The translations under genes and the position numbers were made by a program. Under the pieces are notes generated by a model that saw nothing but the letters and a program-made list of their open reading frames with translations, made no database searches and was not told where the DNA came from. From contig JBFMFE010000235.1 in assembly GCA_040752295.1 (NCBI GenBank), forward strand, positions 1 through 8,198: a stretch of DNA of 8,198 nucleotides. The letters are read 5' to 3'. The DNA comes from JBFMFE01 sp040752295 (lineage in GTDB: Bacteria > UBP15 > UBA6099 > JBFMBQ01). Of this stretch, positions 1 through 6,148 are shown piece by piece (within the stretch, counting starts at the first letter, position 1; the number at the start of each line of letters is the position of its first letter).

Positions 1-1
1 A

Positions 2-1396
2 CTCCCCCCCGCGCCGGCGCCGCGCGCCGCCGGCGGCGCGGACGAGATCATGAAAATACTCGGCGACAAGAGCCTCGAAGGCGCGAGGGTCGCCATCGTG
101 ATCCGCGACCTCGACGCCCGGAAGACCATCTTCGAGCTGAACCCCGGCGGGGCGTTCATACCCGCGTCGAACATGAAGCTCGTGACCGCCGCCGGGGCGC
201 TTCTTGGGCTGGGGCTGTCCTGGAGGTTCCACACCGACGTGTTCGTTGACGGCACGGCTTCCGAGGAGGGGGTCGTGAAAAACCTTTATGTTTTAGGGAG
301 GGGCGATCCGACGCTCTCGGGCAAATTCTCCGCTTCGGACGGGGACGCGATCAGGGGGCTTGCCGGCGAAACGGTGCGGCTGGGCGTCCGCGAAATCACG
401 GGCGACATCGTTCTCGACGACACCTACTTTCCCCCGCAGGGGCATCCTTCATCGTGGCAGCGCGAGGACACGGCGTACTGCTACGCCCCCCTCACCGGCG
501 CCCTTTCCATCGCGGGAAACTGCCTGAGGGGCACGGTGCGCGCGCCGAAAAGCGGAAAAGCGGTCGAGGTCGAGACGAACGTCCCGCTCGACCCCGCGCT
601 CGTCAAGACCAGGGTCGTCCGCGTGTGGCGGGGCGCGTCAAGCGTCAGGGTCACGGAAGAAGCCGACGGCTCGTTTCTCCTGAGCGGGAAAGTGAGGGTC
701 GGCGGGTCGGCGGAATTCGAACATCCCGTGAAGAACCCCGACCTCTTCTTCGGGAACGCGCTGGCGGCGGGTCTCGAGGAACGGGGCGTGGCGTTCCGGG
801 GAAAGGTGATCCGCGAATCGGAGTTCGACGGAGACCTTCACGCCTTCAAACGCCTGTTCCGCGCGTCGTCGCCGGAACTGACGGCGATAATCGAAGAGAT
901 GGAACGGGAAAGCGACAATTTCGCGGCGGAACAACTGCTGAGGACAATCGGCGCAGTACGCGGCGAGGCAGGCAGCACTTCCGCCGGAGCTGAGGCGACC
1001 GTCGCCCTCCTCGAAAAATACAAAATCGCCCCACCGGGAACCCTGACCATTGACGACGGTTCGGGACTGTCCAGAAGGAACGCCCTCGCGCCGCAGGTGC
1101 TGACGAACGTACTCGAGAAGTTCTACCATTCCTTCGTGGGCGACACGTTCATGGAAAGCCTTGCCGCGCCCGGCGCGAAAGGCACCCTCAGGAACAGGCT
1201 CGTGGGAACCGCCGCGGAGGGAAACCTGTGGGCGAAGACCGGCGCGATCAGGGGCGCATGTTCCCTGAGCGGGTACTACCGCAGAAAAAACGGCGGTTTC
1301 GGCTCTTTCGTCATGCTCTTCAACGGCTACAAAGTCCACTCGAGCCACATCAGAGGCGTTCAGGACAGGATTGTAAAAGTCATGATGGAGATGTAA
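2..1396 (+). CDS. dacB: D-alanyl-D-alanine carboxypeptidase/endopeptidase, PBP4 type (peptidase S13), 5' partial
   Basis: Penicillin-binding protein of the S13 (PBP4/DacB) family, a periplasmic serine enzyme that trims the terminal D-Ala from peptidoglycan stem peptides and can cut peptide cross-links. All three active-site motifs are visible, counting from the ATG at 50: S40-N-M-K43 within PASNMK, S288-D-N290, and K396-T-G398. The long stretch between the first two motifs fits the domain inserted in this family. The frame is open to the left edge, and the 16 codons before the ATG at 50 encode a Pro/Ala/Gly-rich segment like a post-signal linker. That ATG has no ribosome binding site and falls just before the first conserved strand. 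I therefore infer that the true start and signal peptide lie outside the window. The gene ends one base before murI, so the two are probably co-transcribed. Family assignment is very secure; only the start is unknown. Confidence 0.95.
   Translation, partial: LPPAPAPRAAGGADEIMKILGDKSLEGARVAIVIRDLDARKTIFELNPGGAFIPASNMKLVTAAGALLGLGLSWRFHTDVFVDGTASEEGVVKNLYVLGRGDPTLSGKFSASDGDAIRGLAGETVRLGVREITGDIVLDDTYFPPQGHPSSWQREDTAYCYAPLTGALSIAGNCLRGTVRAPKSGKAVEVETNVPLDPALVKTRVVRVWRGASSVRVTEEADGSFLLSGKVRVGGSAEFEHPVKNPDLFFGNALAAGLEERGVAFRGKVIRESEFDGDLHAFKRLFRASSPELTAIIEEMERESDNFAAEQLLRTIGAVRGEAGSTSAGAEATVALLEKYKIAPPGTLTIDDGSGLSRRNALAPQVLTNVLEKFYHSFVGDTFMESLAAPGAKGTLRNRLVGTAAEGNLWAKTGAIRGACSLSGYYRRKNGGFGSFVMLFNGYKVHSSHIRGVQDRIVKVMMEM
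1387..1390 (+). promoter_or_regulatory. Ribosome binding site for murI
   Basis: GGAG lies 7 bases before the ATG at 1398, inside the last codons of dacB. The position favours this ATG over the second in-frame ATG at 1410 and supports translation of murI from the dacB message. Confidence 0.6.
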
Positions 1397-1397
1397 G

Positions 1398-2282
1398 ATG
1401 AGCGCCTGTATGAGCAAGCCGATCGGAATCTTCGATTCGGGCGTCGGCGGACTTTCGCTCCTCAGGGAACTCGACAACCTGCTGCCGTTCGAGGATTTTC
1501 TTTACTTCGGGGACACACTGCGCGTGCCGTACGGGACCCGCGCCGAAAAGACCATCGTCGGATTCTCAAACGAAGCCGTCAGGTTTATGGTGAAGGAAAA
1601 AGGCTGCAAGATGATCATCATCGCCTGCAACACGGTGAGCGGTCTGTTGCCGGAAAGGTCGGAAATGCACGGGGTCCCGGTGGTGGGCGTGATCAACTAC
1701 GGATGCGTCGCCGCCGCCCTCTACGTCACCTACAACTTCCGCATGGGCGTTCTCGCCACGAGGCGGACCATACAGAGCGGCGTGTACCGGAAAGTGATGG
1801 ACGGCTTCGACCCGACCGTCAAAATCTTCGCCCGCGAATGCACCGACCTCATCCCCATGATCGAAGACGGAATGATCGGTTCGCCGGAAACGAGGCGCAC
1901 CGCCGAAAAATACCTCGTCCCGCTTCTCCGCAAAGACATAGACACGCTCATCCTGGGCTGCACCCACCTGCCTTTCATAAGGCGGATCATACAGGATATC
2001 ACGGGACCGGCGGTCACAATCGTGGACCCTGCAAGGCGGACGGCTGTCCTTGCCATGAAAGTGCTGCAGGATTACAACCTCATGAAAAAGGACAGGAAAA
2101 AACCCGGCGCCAGGAGCTTCTTCGTCACCGGTTCCCCCACGGGGTTCGAGCGGACGGCTGCGCTCCTCGGAATGGAAAAAATGGTCGAAAACACCGCCCG
2201 GGCGGTCCTCAGCCGCGCACGCCCGAAGAACGGAGCGCCGCGACGCCCCTGCCCGGAACAACCGCCCCTCCCGCAGGCTTAA
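1398..2282 (+). CDS. murI: Glutamate racemase
   Basis: Cytoplasmic, cofactor-independent racemase that interconverts L- and D-glutamate and so supplies D-Glu for the peptidoglycan stem peptide. The Asp/Glu racemase fold is clear. The N-terminal IGIFDSGVGGLS carries D13-S14; YFGDTLRVPYGTR follows at about 36-48. The two catalytic cysteines sit in ACNTVS (C77) and GCTHLPF (C188). The C-terminal FFVTGSPTGF (241-250) is typical of MurI. At 294 residues it is slightly longer than usual because of a Pro/Arg-rich tail from about residue 272, which looks like unstructured extension rather than a domain. It starts one base after the dacB stop, so a peptidoglycan precursor enzyme and a peptidoglycan hydrolase are paired. 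Other members of the racemase superfamily (aspartate racemase) are less likely given the MurI-specific motifs. Confidence 0.95.
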   Translation: MSACMSKPIGIFDSGVGGLSLLRELDNLLPFEDFLYFGDTLRVPYGTRAEKTIVGFSNEAVRFMVKEKGCKMIIIACNTVSGLLPERSEMHGVPVVGVINYGCVAAALYVTYNFRMGVLATRRTIQSGVYRKVMDGFDPTVKIFARECTDLIPMIEDGMIGSPETRRTAEKYLVPLLRKDIDTLILGCTHLPFIRRIIQDITGPAVTIVDPARRTAVLAMKVLQDYNLMKKDRKKPGARSFFVTGSPTGFERTAALLGMEKMVENTARAVLSRARPKNGAPRRPCPEQPPLPQA

Positions 2283-2318
2283 AAAACCCCGCGACTTCCG
2301 CCCAAAACGCCGATCGTG

Positions 2319-2324
2319 TAGAAT
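2319..2324 (+). promoter_or_regulatory. Possible -10 element upstream of the small membrane protein
   Basis: TAGAAT sits in a locally AT-richer patch of an otherwise very GC-rich region, 12 bases before the ATG at 2337. No convincing -35 hexamer is found 16-18 bases upstream. If real, the message would be nearly leaderless, which would agree with the lack of a Shine-Dalgarno sequence before that ATG. Weak call, based on sequence pattern only. Confidence 0.25.
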
Positions 2325-2336
2325 ATCACCGCTGAC

Positions 2337-2546
2337 ATGGCTGACGACAACCTCAACGACATCGCCCTCGTTGTCATGTACATCGGGCTGGCGTGGTGGC
2401 TCGGCTCGACCGTCTTGTTCATCGCAAGGGGGTTCACGCGCCACGGTCACGCTCGCTTCCGCAAAGCCCTCTTCTGGTTCGCATCCATCTTCGCCGGACT
2501 CGCCGTGTGGATTGCGGGAATGCTTTTCCTCGGGTACAAAACTTAG
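2337..2546 (+). CDS. Small two-helix inner-membrane protein of unknown function
   Basis: A 69-residue hydrophobic protein that I do not recognise. It has a short acidic N-terminus (MADDNLND), a first membrane helix at about residues 9-30 rich in Leu, Val and Trp, a basic loop at 31-43 (RGFTRHGHARFRK), and a second helix at about 44-66, ending in GYKT. The positively charged loop predicts both termini outside and the loop in the cytoplasm. No catalytic motif is present. It follows murI by 54 bases and precedes the thioredoxin-fold/propeller gene by 20 bases, so it probably belongs to the same transcription unit. There is no clear ribosome binding site. The clean hydrophobic pattern and fit between neighbours argue that it is real; the function is open. 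Confidence 0.65.
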   Translation: MADDNLNDIALVVMYIGLAWWLGSTVLFIARGFTRHGHARFRKALFWFASIFAGLAVWIAGMLFLGYKT

Positions 2547-2566
2547 AACGCGGCTGGACCCCACCG

Positions 2567-3631
2567 ATGCGAACCACGCCGGCAGCGCTCCTCCTCGCCC
2601 TCTTCGTCGCCCTTTCCGCCTCCGCCGGCGGAACGGAAGAGGCGCAGCGCGCGAAAGCCCCCGACTTCGAACCCGTCAAAACCACCCACGGCAAAACCCT
2701 CTCGAAAAACTCCTTCGCGGGGAAAACGACCGCCCTTTTCTTCTTCTCCATCTACAGCGGCGAGTCGGCGAAACTCCTCGAATACCTCGAGGAGCTGTAC
2801 CGCGAAGCGCCGGCGGGTTCCCGGCTCGAAGTGGTCGGTGTGAACATTGACCCCACTGATGACGAAGTTAAAACCTTCCTCCAGGAGACAGCCGTATCCT
2901 ACCCGATAGCGCTGGACACACAGCTCCAGATCGCCGGAAGGTTCAGAGTCAGAAAAGTCCCGACCGTCTTTCTCGTCGGCGAGGACGCGACGATACGCAG
3001 CACGCTCGAGGGATTCGGAGACGCCGACGGAAAGGCGCTCCTTCGCCGGATAAAGGAACTTGCCGGCACGGAGGGGGACGCCGCCGGCGCGCCCGCCGCC
3101 GGAGACGCGCGCCGCGCCGGAACCGAGGGAAAAATCACAAAGAAGACGCTCGTCGCCGCCGAATCGAAAACCATACTCTTTTCGCCGGGGGACCCCAATC
3201 TGCTGATGTACATAACGCCCGACGGCACGCTCTGGGTCTATGACGTGAAGAAGGGCAGAAGGGAAGCCGCCGCGTCCGGGGTCGAGACCGCCGGTTGGAA
3301 TCCGGGCGGCGACACGATCGTGTTCTCCACAAAGGGAAAAAGCGGAATGTGGACGAAGTCCCTCGGCGCGAGGGAGGCGGTCAGGATCACGCCCTACGGT
3401 CACAGCCCGGCGTGGTCGCCGGACGGCGGCTTCATCGCCTTCAACGTCCACAGTTCGGAAGTGTGGGTGTACGACGTTAACGCGAAGCGCCACTGGCGAA
3501 CGCCGGTTGACGGCGAACGAATCGAGTGGTCCTCCGACGGCGGGCTTCTCCTCGTGACCGACGCGAAGGGGCGCTCATGGCTCGTCCCGCCGCGCGCGAA
3601 AATGCCGCTCCTCAAGGCGATCAGGAAATAA
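2567..3631 (+). CDS. Secreted TlpA/redoxin-like domain without cysteines, fused to a TolB/PD40-type beta-propeller
   Basis: A 354-residue exported protein with two parts. Residues 1-20 form a signal peptide ending ALSASA. Residues 31-167 look like a TlpA/AhpC-TSA thioredoxin-fold domain: APDFEPVKTTHGK at the start, the FFFSIYSGES strand-loop, GVNIDPTDDEV, and KVPTVFLV with the cis-proline at P132. The usual WCxxC position reads Y63-S64-G-E-S67, and no cysteine occurs anywhere in the protein, so disulfide chemistry is excluded. An Ala/Gly-rich linker (168-190) leads to about four propeller-like repeats (205-226, 244-262, 283-303, 321-340) with PD40-style WSPDGGFIAF motifs. I infer a binding or scaffold role in the periplasm. 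The ATG at 2567 was chosen because it opens the signal peptide; upstream in-frame codons overlap the preceding gene and have the wrong composition. No strong ribosome binding site precedes it. Domain assignment is by motif and could be tested by structure prediction. Confidence 0.8.
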   Translation: MRTTPAALLLALFVALSASAGGTEEAQRAKAPDFEPVKTTHGKTLSKNSFAGKTTALFFFSIYSGESAKLLEYLEELYREAPAGSRLEVVGVNIDPTDDEVKTFLQETAVSYPIALDTQLQIAGRFRVRKVPTVFLVGEDATIRSTLEGFGDADGKALLRRIKELAGTEGDAAGAPAAGDARRAGTEGKITKKTLVAAESKTILFSPGDPNLLMYITPDGTLWVYDVKKGRREAAASGVETAGWNPGGDTIVFSTKGKSGMWTKSLGAREAVRITPYGHSPAWSPDGGFIAFNVHSSEVWVYDVNAKRHWRTPVDGERIEWSSDGGLLLVTDAKGRSWLVPPRAKMPLLKAIRK

Positions 3632-3638
3632 CCGCGCG

Positions 3639-4163
3639 TCAGATTTTTTTCTTCAGCGCCGCCTCGAAAACATCGTACGTGCCCTGATCGAAAAGGCAGA
3701 AGACGACGCGCTCCAGCCCGGTCCTTCCCTTCAGGTATTCCACCGCCGCCGCGATCATTATCTCCGCCGCCCTGTCAACCGGGAAGCCGAATATCCCCGT
3801 GCTGATGGCGGGGAACGCGATGGAACGCAGGTTGTTTTCATCGGCGACCCTCAGGCTGTTGAGCGTCGCGTTCCTGAGCCTCGCGTCCTCGTCGCCCTCG
3901 CCCCAGCGGGGACCGACCGCGTGGATGACGTGCCGCGCTCTCAGCTTTCCGGCGGTGGTGATGACCGCTCCGCCGACGAAGGTGCCGCCTATTCGGTCGC
4001 ATTCCTCCTGTATGGCGGGTCCGCCTTTTCTCCTGATCGCGCCCGCCACGCCGCCGCCGAGCTGAAGCGCGGCGTTTGCGGCGTTCACGATGGCGTCCGT
4101 CCCAAGCTCGGTGATGTCCCCCTGAATAAGCTCGAGCGTCACGCCGCCGACGTTAACCTTCAT
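3639..4163 (-). CDS. Macro-domain protein, probable ADP-ribose (O-acetyl-ADP-ribose) hydrolase
   Basis: A stand-alone 174-residue macro domain, close to the usual size of the YmdB/MacroD type. These cytoplasmic proteins bind ADP-ribose and often remove it from proteins or hydrolyse O-acetyl-ADP-ribose. Visible motifs: GDITEL at 15-20; DAIVNAANAAL at 23-33 with N27 and N30; the glycine-rich GGGVAGAIRRKGG at 36-48; HAVGPRW at 81-87; and the second ligand loop STGIFGFP at 121-128. This pattern matches the catalytically competent MacroD class rather than a pure binder, although the true substrate is unknown. The ATG is preceded by a purine-rich Shine-Dalgarno-like run. The gene starts 36 bases after the end of the VTT-like membrane protein gene and is probably the last gene of the mtaB operon. 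It ends 7 bases from the stop of the convergent plus-strand gene. Confidence 0.92.
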   Translation of the reverse strand: MKVNVGGVTLELIQGDITELGTDAIVNAANAALQLGGGVAGAIRRKGGPAIQEECDRIGGTFVGGAVITTAGKLRARHVIHAVGPRWGEGDEDARLRNATLNSLRVADENNLRSIAFPAISTGIFGFPVDRAAEIMIAAAVEYLKGRTGLERVVFCLFDQGTYDVFEAALKKKI

Positions 4164-4169
4164 TCCGCG

Positions 4170-4177
4170 CCCCCTTT
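4170..4177 (-). promoter_or_regulatory. Ribosome binding site for the macro-domain gene
   Basis: On the minus strand AAAGGGGG lies 6 bases before the ATG whose first base is 4163. It is a near match to the Shine-Dalgarno consensus and supports that start. Confidence 0.5.
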
Positions 4178-4199
4178 CCCGTTCACGATGCCGCTCCGT

Positions 4200-4718
4200 T
4201 CAGAAAAACGCCTTTATAAGAAATTCCTTCATCCACTCAGCCGAGTAAACCACCGCCGAGTACCGCGCGCACTTGCCCGCGAGGCTGGCGAGAACGTAGC
4301 GCCCGAACGGAACGCCTATCATCCCCGCCGCGAAACTGGTGGGCGTGAACGGCGGAATGCCGCACGCGGCGGACATCAGCGTCACCCCCGCCCCGGACCG
4401 CCGGAACCTTTCAAGGTCCATCCGCTCAACCCATCTCTTAAACCTCCCTGCAGCGCCCACCGATTTCGCGCCGGCGAAATAGTACACCGAGCTGCCCGCC
4501 AGACTGCCGAGCGTCGCCGTCAGAACGAGAAGAAACTCGTATTCCACGCTGTAGTCCCCGAGGTCTATCGTCCACGACAGCAGCTTCAGCTCCGAGCCTC
4601 TGTTGAGCTTTTCGATTATGAGGTCGAGATTCGTGAAGGCGAGCAGGTAAACTTCCACCTGGGCGATGAAGAGCGACGCGCCGAGGAAGCCTATCGCGAA
4701 CATCAGGAGGTAAGCCAA
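4200..4718 (-). CDS. VTT/YqaA-like (SNARE-associated, DedA superfamily) small membrane protein
   Basis: A 172-residue inner-membrane protein resembling the YqaA branch of the VTT/DedA superfamily, whose better-known members move or flip lipid carriers. Visible features: a hydrophobic N-terminal segment with an acidic residue (E22), TATLGSLAGSSVYYFAG (67-83), a basic amphipathic stretch (91-107), the re-entrant-loop-like GIPPFTPTSFAAGMIGVPFGR (120-140), and a final helix with GKCARY (148-153). The hydrophilic insert at about 29-60 is longer than I expect for YqaA. I place the start at TTG 4718, because GGAGG lies 7 bases upstream. That gives a 16-base overlap with the end of mtaB. An ATG at 4703 overlaps the mtaB stop as TGATG and is the alternative (167 residues). 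The Arg-rich sequence further upstream in frame is mtaB read in the wrong frame. Substrate unknown. Confidence 0.75.
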   Translation of the reverse strand: MAYLLMFAIGFLGASLFIAQVEVYLLAFTNLDLIIEKLNRGSELKLLSWTIDLGDYSVEYEFLLVLTATLGSLAGSSVYYFAGAKSVGAAGRFKRWVERMDLERFRRSGAGVTLMSAACGIPPFTPTSFAAGMIGVPFGRYVLASLAGKCARYSAVVYSAEWMKEFLIKAFF

Positions 4719-6034
4719 GCCCTGCCCTCCACGCCGCAGCCTGAGACCCTTTCGGGGACGAACCGCGCGAACTTCCCGAAGAGATCGTCGCCTCCATTGA
4801 AAAAGGCGCGTATGTAGCTGCCGCTCAGCCCGGTCAGCCTCCCGTCGCCCTTCCACCGCCTGTTCTCCACGAGGACCTCAAGCTCAGTCCCGATAAAGCG
4901 CCTGCGGAACGCGAGGTTCTTCTCACGCCGGACGTCCGCAAGAATCCTGCTTCTTTCCTTCTTCGCCTCCTCGGGCACCCGCGGGCGCATCTCCGCCGCG
5001 GGAGTGCCCCTGCGCGGTGAAAACCGGAAGACGTGCATGTACGCGAGGGGGAGGGATTCGGCGAAGGACCTCGTTCGCTCGAAGCTCGCGTCGTCCTCGC
5101 CGGGGAAACCTGTCATGAGGTCCACGCCCAGCGCGGCGTCGGGCGCGCGTCTGAAGATGGAATCGGCAAGACTGCGGAACTCCTCCGTCGTGTAGCTCCT
5201 GCCCATTCTCCTGAGAACCGCGTCGTCCCCGCTCTGAAGCGAGACGTGAATATGGCGGCAGACCTTCGGCAGCGTGGTGACGGCTTCGATCAGCGCGGGC
5301 GAGAGCTCGGTGGGGTCAATGGAGCTGAGGCGGACGCGTCTCAAGCCTTCTATTTCATGGAGGGAGTAAAGCAGTTCAGCGAGCGTGGTTTTCGGGTCGA
5401 GGTCGAGTCCGTACAGTCCTATGTGAACGCCGGTGAGGACGATCTCGCCGTAGCCCGCCGCGGCGAACCGGCGCGCCTGTTCGAGGACTTTCCCCGGCGT
5501 CTCGCTCCGGCTGACGCCCCGCCCGTAGGGAACAACGCAGTACGCGCAGCGCCGGTCGCAACCCTCCTGAATCCGCAGGAATGCGCGCGTGTACCCGCCG
5601 AACCGCGCCAGGGGAAGCGAACGGAGCTTCCGCTCGGCGAACACGTCCGACACCCGCGTCCGCGGACCCGCGCCGTCCGCCACAAACTCCGCGATGCGCT
5701 CCTTCCCGTTGTTTCCCACGATCAGGTCCACGCCCTCCGCCGCGTTCTCGATCTCGTCCGGCGCCGTCTGCGCGTAACAGCCGGTCACGACGACCCTGAC
5801 GCCGCCGCCCTCCGCCTTCCGCCGCAACGCCCGCCGTATGAGCTGACGCGACTGGTGATCGGTCGTCTCCGTCACCGTGCACGTGTTGATTACGTACACG
5901 TCCGCCGGGTCGGAAAAGGGAACCGCGTCGTACCCCGCGGCTTCGAATGCTTCAAGGATGACCTGCGAATCGTAATGGTTCAGCTTGCATCCGAGTGTCG
6001 CGACGGCGACGCGCTTTCTCTCTTTCGCGCTCAT
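4703..6034 (-). CDS. mtaB: tRNA (N6-L-threonylcarbamoyladenosine(37)-C2)-methylthiotransferase MtaB
   Basis: Radical SAM enzyme that adds a methylthio group to t6A at position 37 of ANN-decoding tRNAs, giving ms2t6A and steadier codon-anticodon pairing. The three-part architecture is complete in 443 residues. The N-terminal MTTase domain has cluster cysteines C16 (TLGCKLNHYDSQ), C52 (NTCTVT) and C86 (TGCYAQ). The radical SAM domain has C159-x3-C163-x2-C166 in EGCDRRCAYC, with GGYTRAFLRIQ before it and HVSLQSGDD at 263-271. A TRAM-like domain occupies about 382-430. The CKLNHYDSQ motif is typical of MtaB rather than MiaB or RimO. The ATG at 6034 was chosen because it sits just before the first strand and has AGGGAG 9 bases upstream; a longer frame to 6103 adds residues unlike the family. 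It probably heads an operon with the VTT-like and macro-domain genes. Confidence 0.95.
   Translation of the reverse strand: MSAKERKRVAVATLGCKLNHYDSQVILEAFEAAGYDAVPFSDPADVYVINTCTVTETTDHQSRQLIRRALRRKAEGGGVRVVVTGCYAQTAPDEIENAAEGVDLIVGNNGKERIAEFVADGAGPRTRVSDVFAERKLRSLPLARFGGYTRAFLRIQEGCDRRCAYCVVPYGRGVSRSETPGKVLEQARRFAAAGYGEIVLTGVHIGLYGLDLDPKTTLAELLYSLHEIEGLRRVRLSSIDPTELSPALIEAVTTLPKVCRHIHVSLQSGDDAVLRRMGRSYTTEEFRSLADSIFRRAPDAALGVDLMTGFPGEDDASFERTRSFAESLPLAYMHVFRFSPRRGTPAAEMRPRVPEEAKKERSRILADVRREKNLAFRRRFIGTELEVLVENRRWKGDGRLTGLSGSYIRAFFNGGDDLFGKFARFVPERVSGCGVEGRAWLTS
4726..4730 (-). promoter_or_regulatory. Ribosome binding site deciding the TTG start of the VTT-like gene
   Basis: GGAGG on the minus strand, inside the 3' end of mtaB, 7 bases before TTG 4718. 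It is too far (22 bases) from the ATG at 4703, which has no site of its own. Confidence 0.5.
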
Positions 6035-6043
6035 CTCCGGATG

Positions 6044-6049
6044 CTCCCT
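6044..6049 (-). promoter_or_regulatory. Ribosome binding site for mtaB
   Basis: AGGGAG on the minus strand, 9 bases before the ATG at 6034. It supports this start over the upstream in-frame one at 6103. Confidence 0.5.
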
Positions 6050-6066
6050 GATTTTCCACGAATTGT

Positions 6067-6080
6067 TAACCGGCAGGTTA
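6067..6080 (-). repeat. Small inverted repeat upstream of mtaB
   Basis: TAACC-GGCA-GGTTA, perfect 5-base arms around a 4-base spacer, in the 114-base gap between the beta-barrel gene stop and mtaB. It lies about 33 bases before the mtaB start and could be an operator half-site pair or a small leader hairpin. The rest of this gap holds no gene, no convincing promoter pair and no terminator with a T-run. Short enough to be chance. Confidence 0.3.
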
Positions 6081-6148
6081 CACAGCGCGCGGAGGAAGTG
6101 CACTCAACGGCGAGAGACCGGAAAGAGAGCGTCATCCGTCCGCCCGTT

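Noticed and set aside
8..40. GC-rich palindromic run at the left edge as a regulatory hairpin
   Set aside because: It is in frame with dacB as Pro/Ala/Gly codons, which explains the composition; the palindromes are those expected from such codons.
50..52. dacB start at the first ATG in the window
   Set aside because: No ribosome binding site, no signal peptide after it, and an open linker-like reading frame upstream to the window edge.
1566..2564. Minus-strand open frame of 332 codons
   Set aside because: Shadow of murI and the small membrane protein gene; GC-rich DNA leaves few stops in this frame.
2393..2566. Upstream extension of the thioredoxin/propeller gene
   Set aside because: It would overlap the small membrane protein gene and place an Arg-rich sequence before an obvious signal peptide.
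3085..3125. GC-rich repeat in the fusion gene
   Set aside because: Codes the Ala/Gly/Arg linker between the two domains; no regular repeat unit.
2543..3493. Minus-strand open frame of 316 codons
   Set aside because: Antisense to the signal peptide, thioredoxin-fold and propeller coding sequence, which is well supported.
3585..3655. Intrinsic terminator at the convergent junction
   Set aside because: The T-run is present, but the only complementary arms (CGCGCG copies near 3592 and 3633) are short and about 35 bases apart.
3921..4817. Plus-strand open frame of 298 codons
   Set aside because: Antisense to the macro-domain, VTT-like and mtaB genes, which have clear motifs; its sequence is low in hydrophobic residues and shows no domain.
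6035..6103. Longer mtaB start at 6103
   Set aside because: The extra 23 residues match nothing expected of MtaB, and a ribosome binding site precedes the ATG at 6034.
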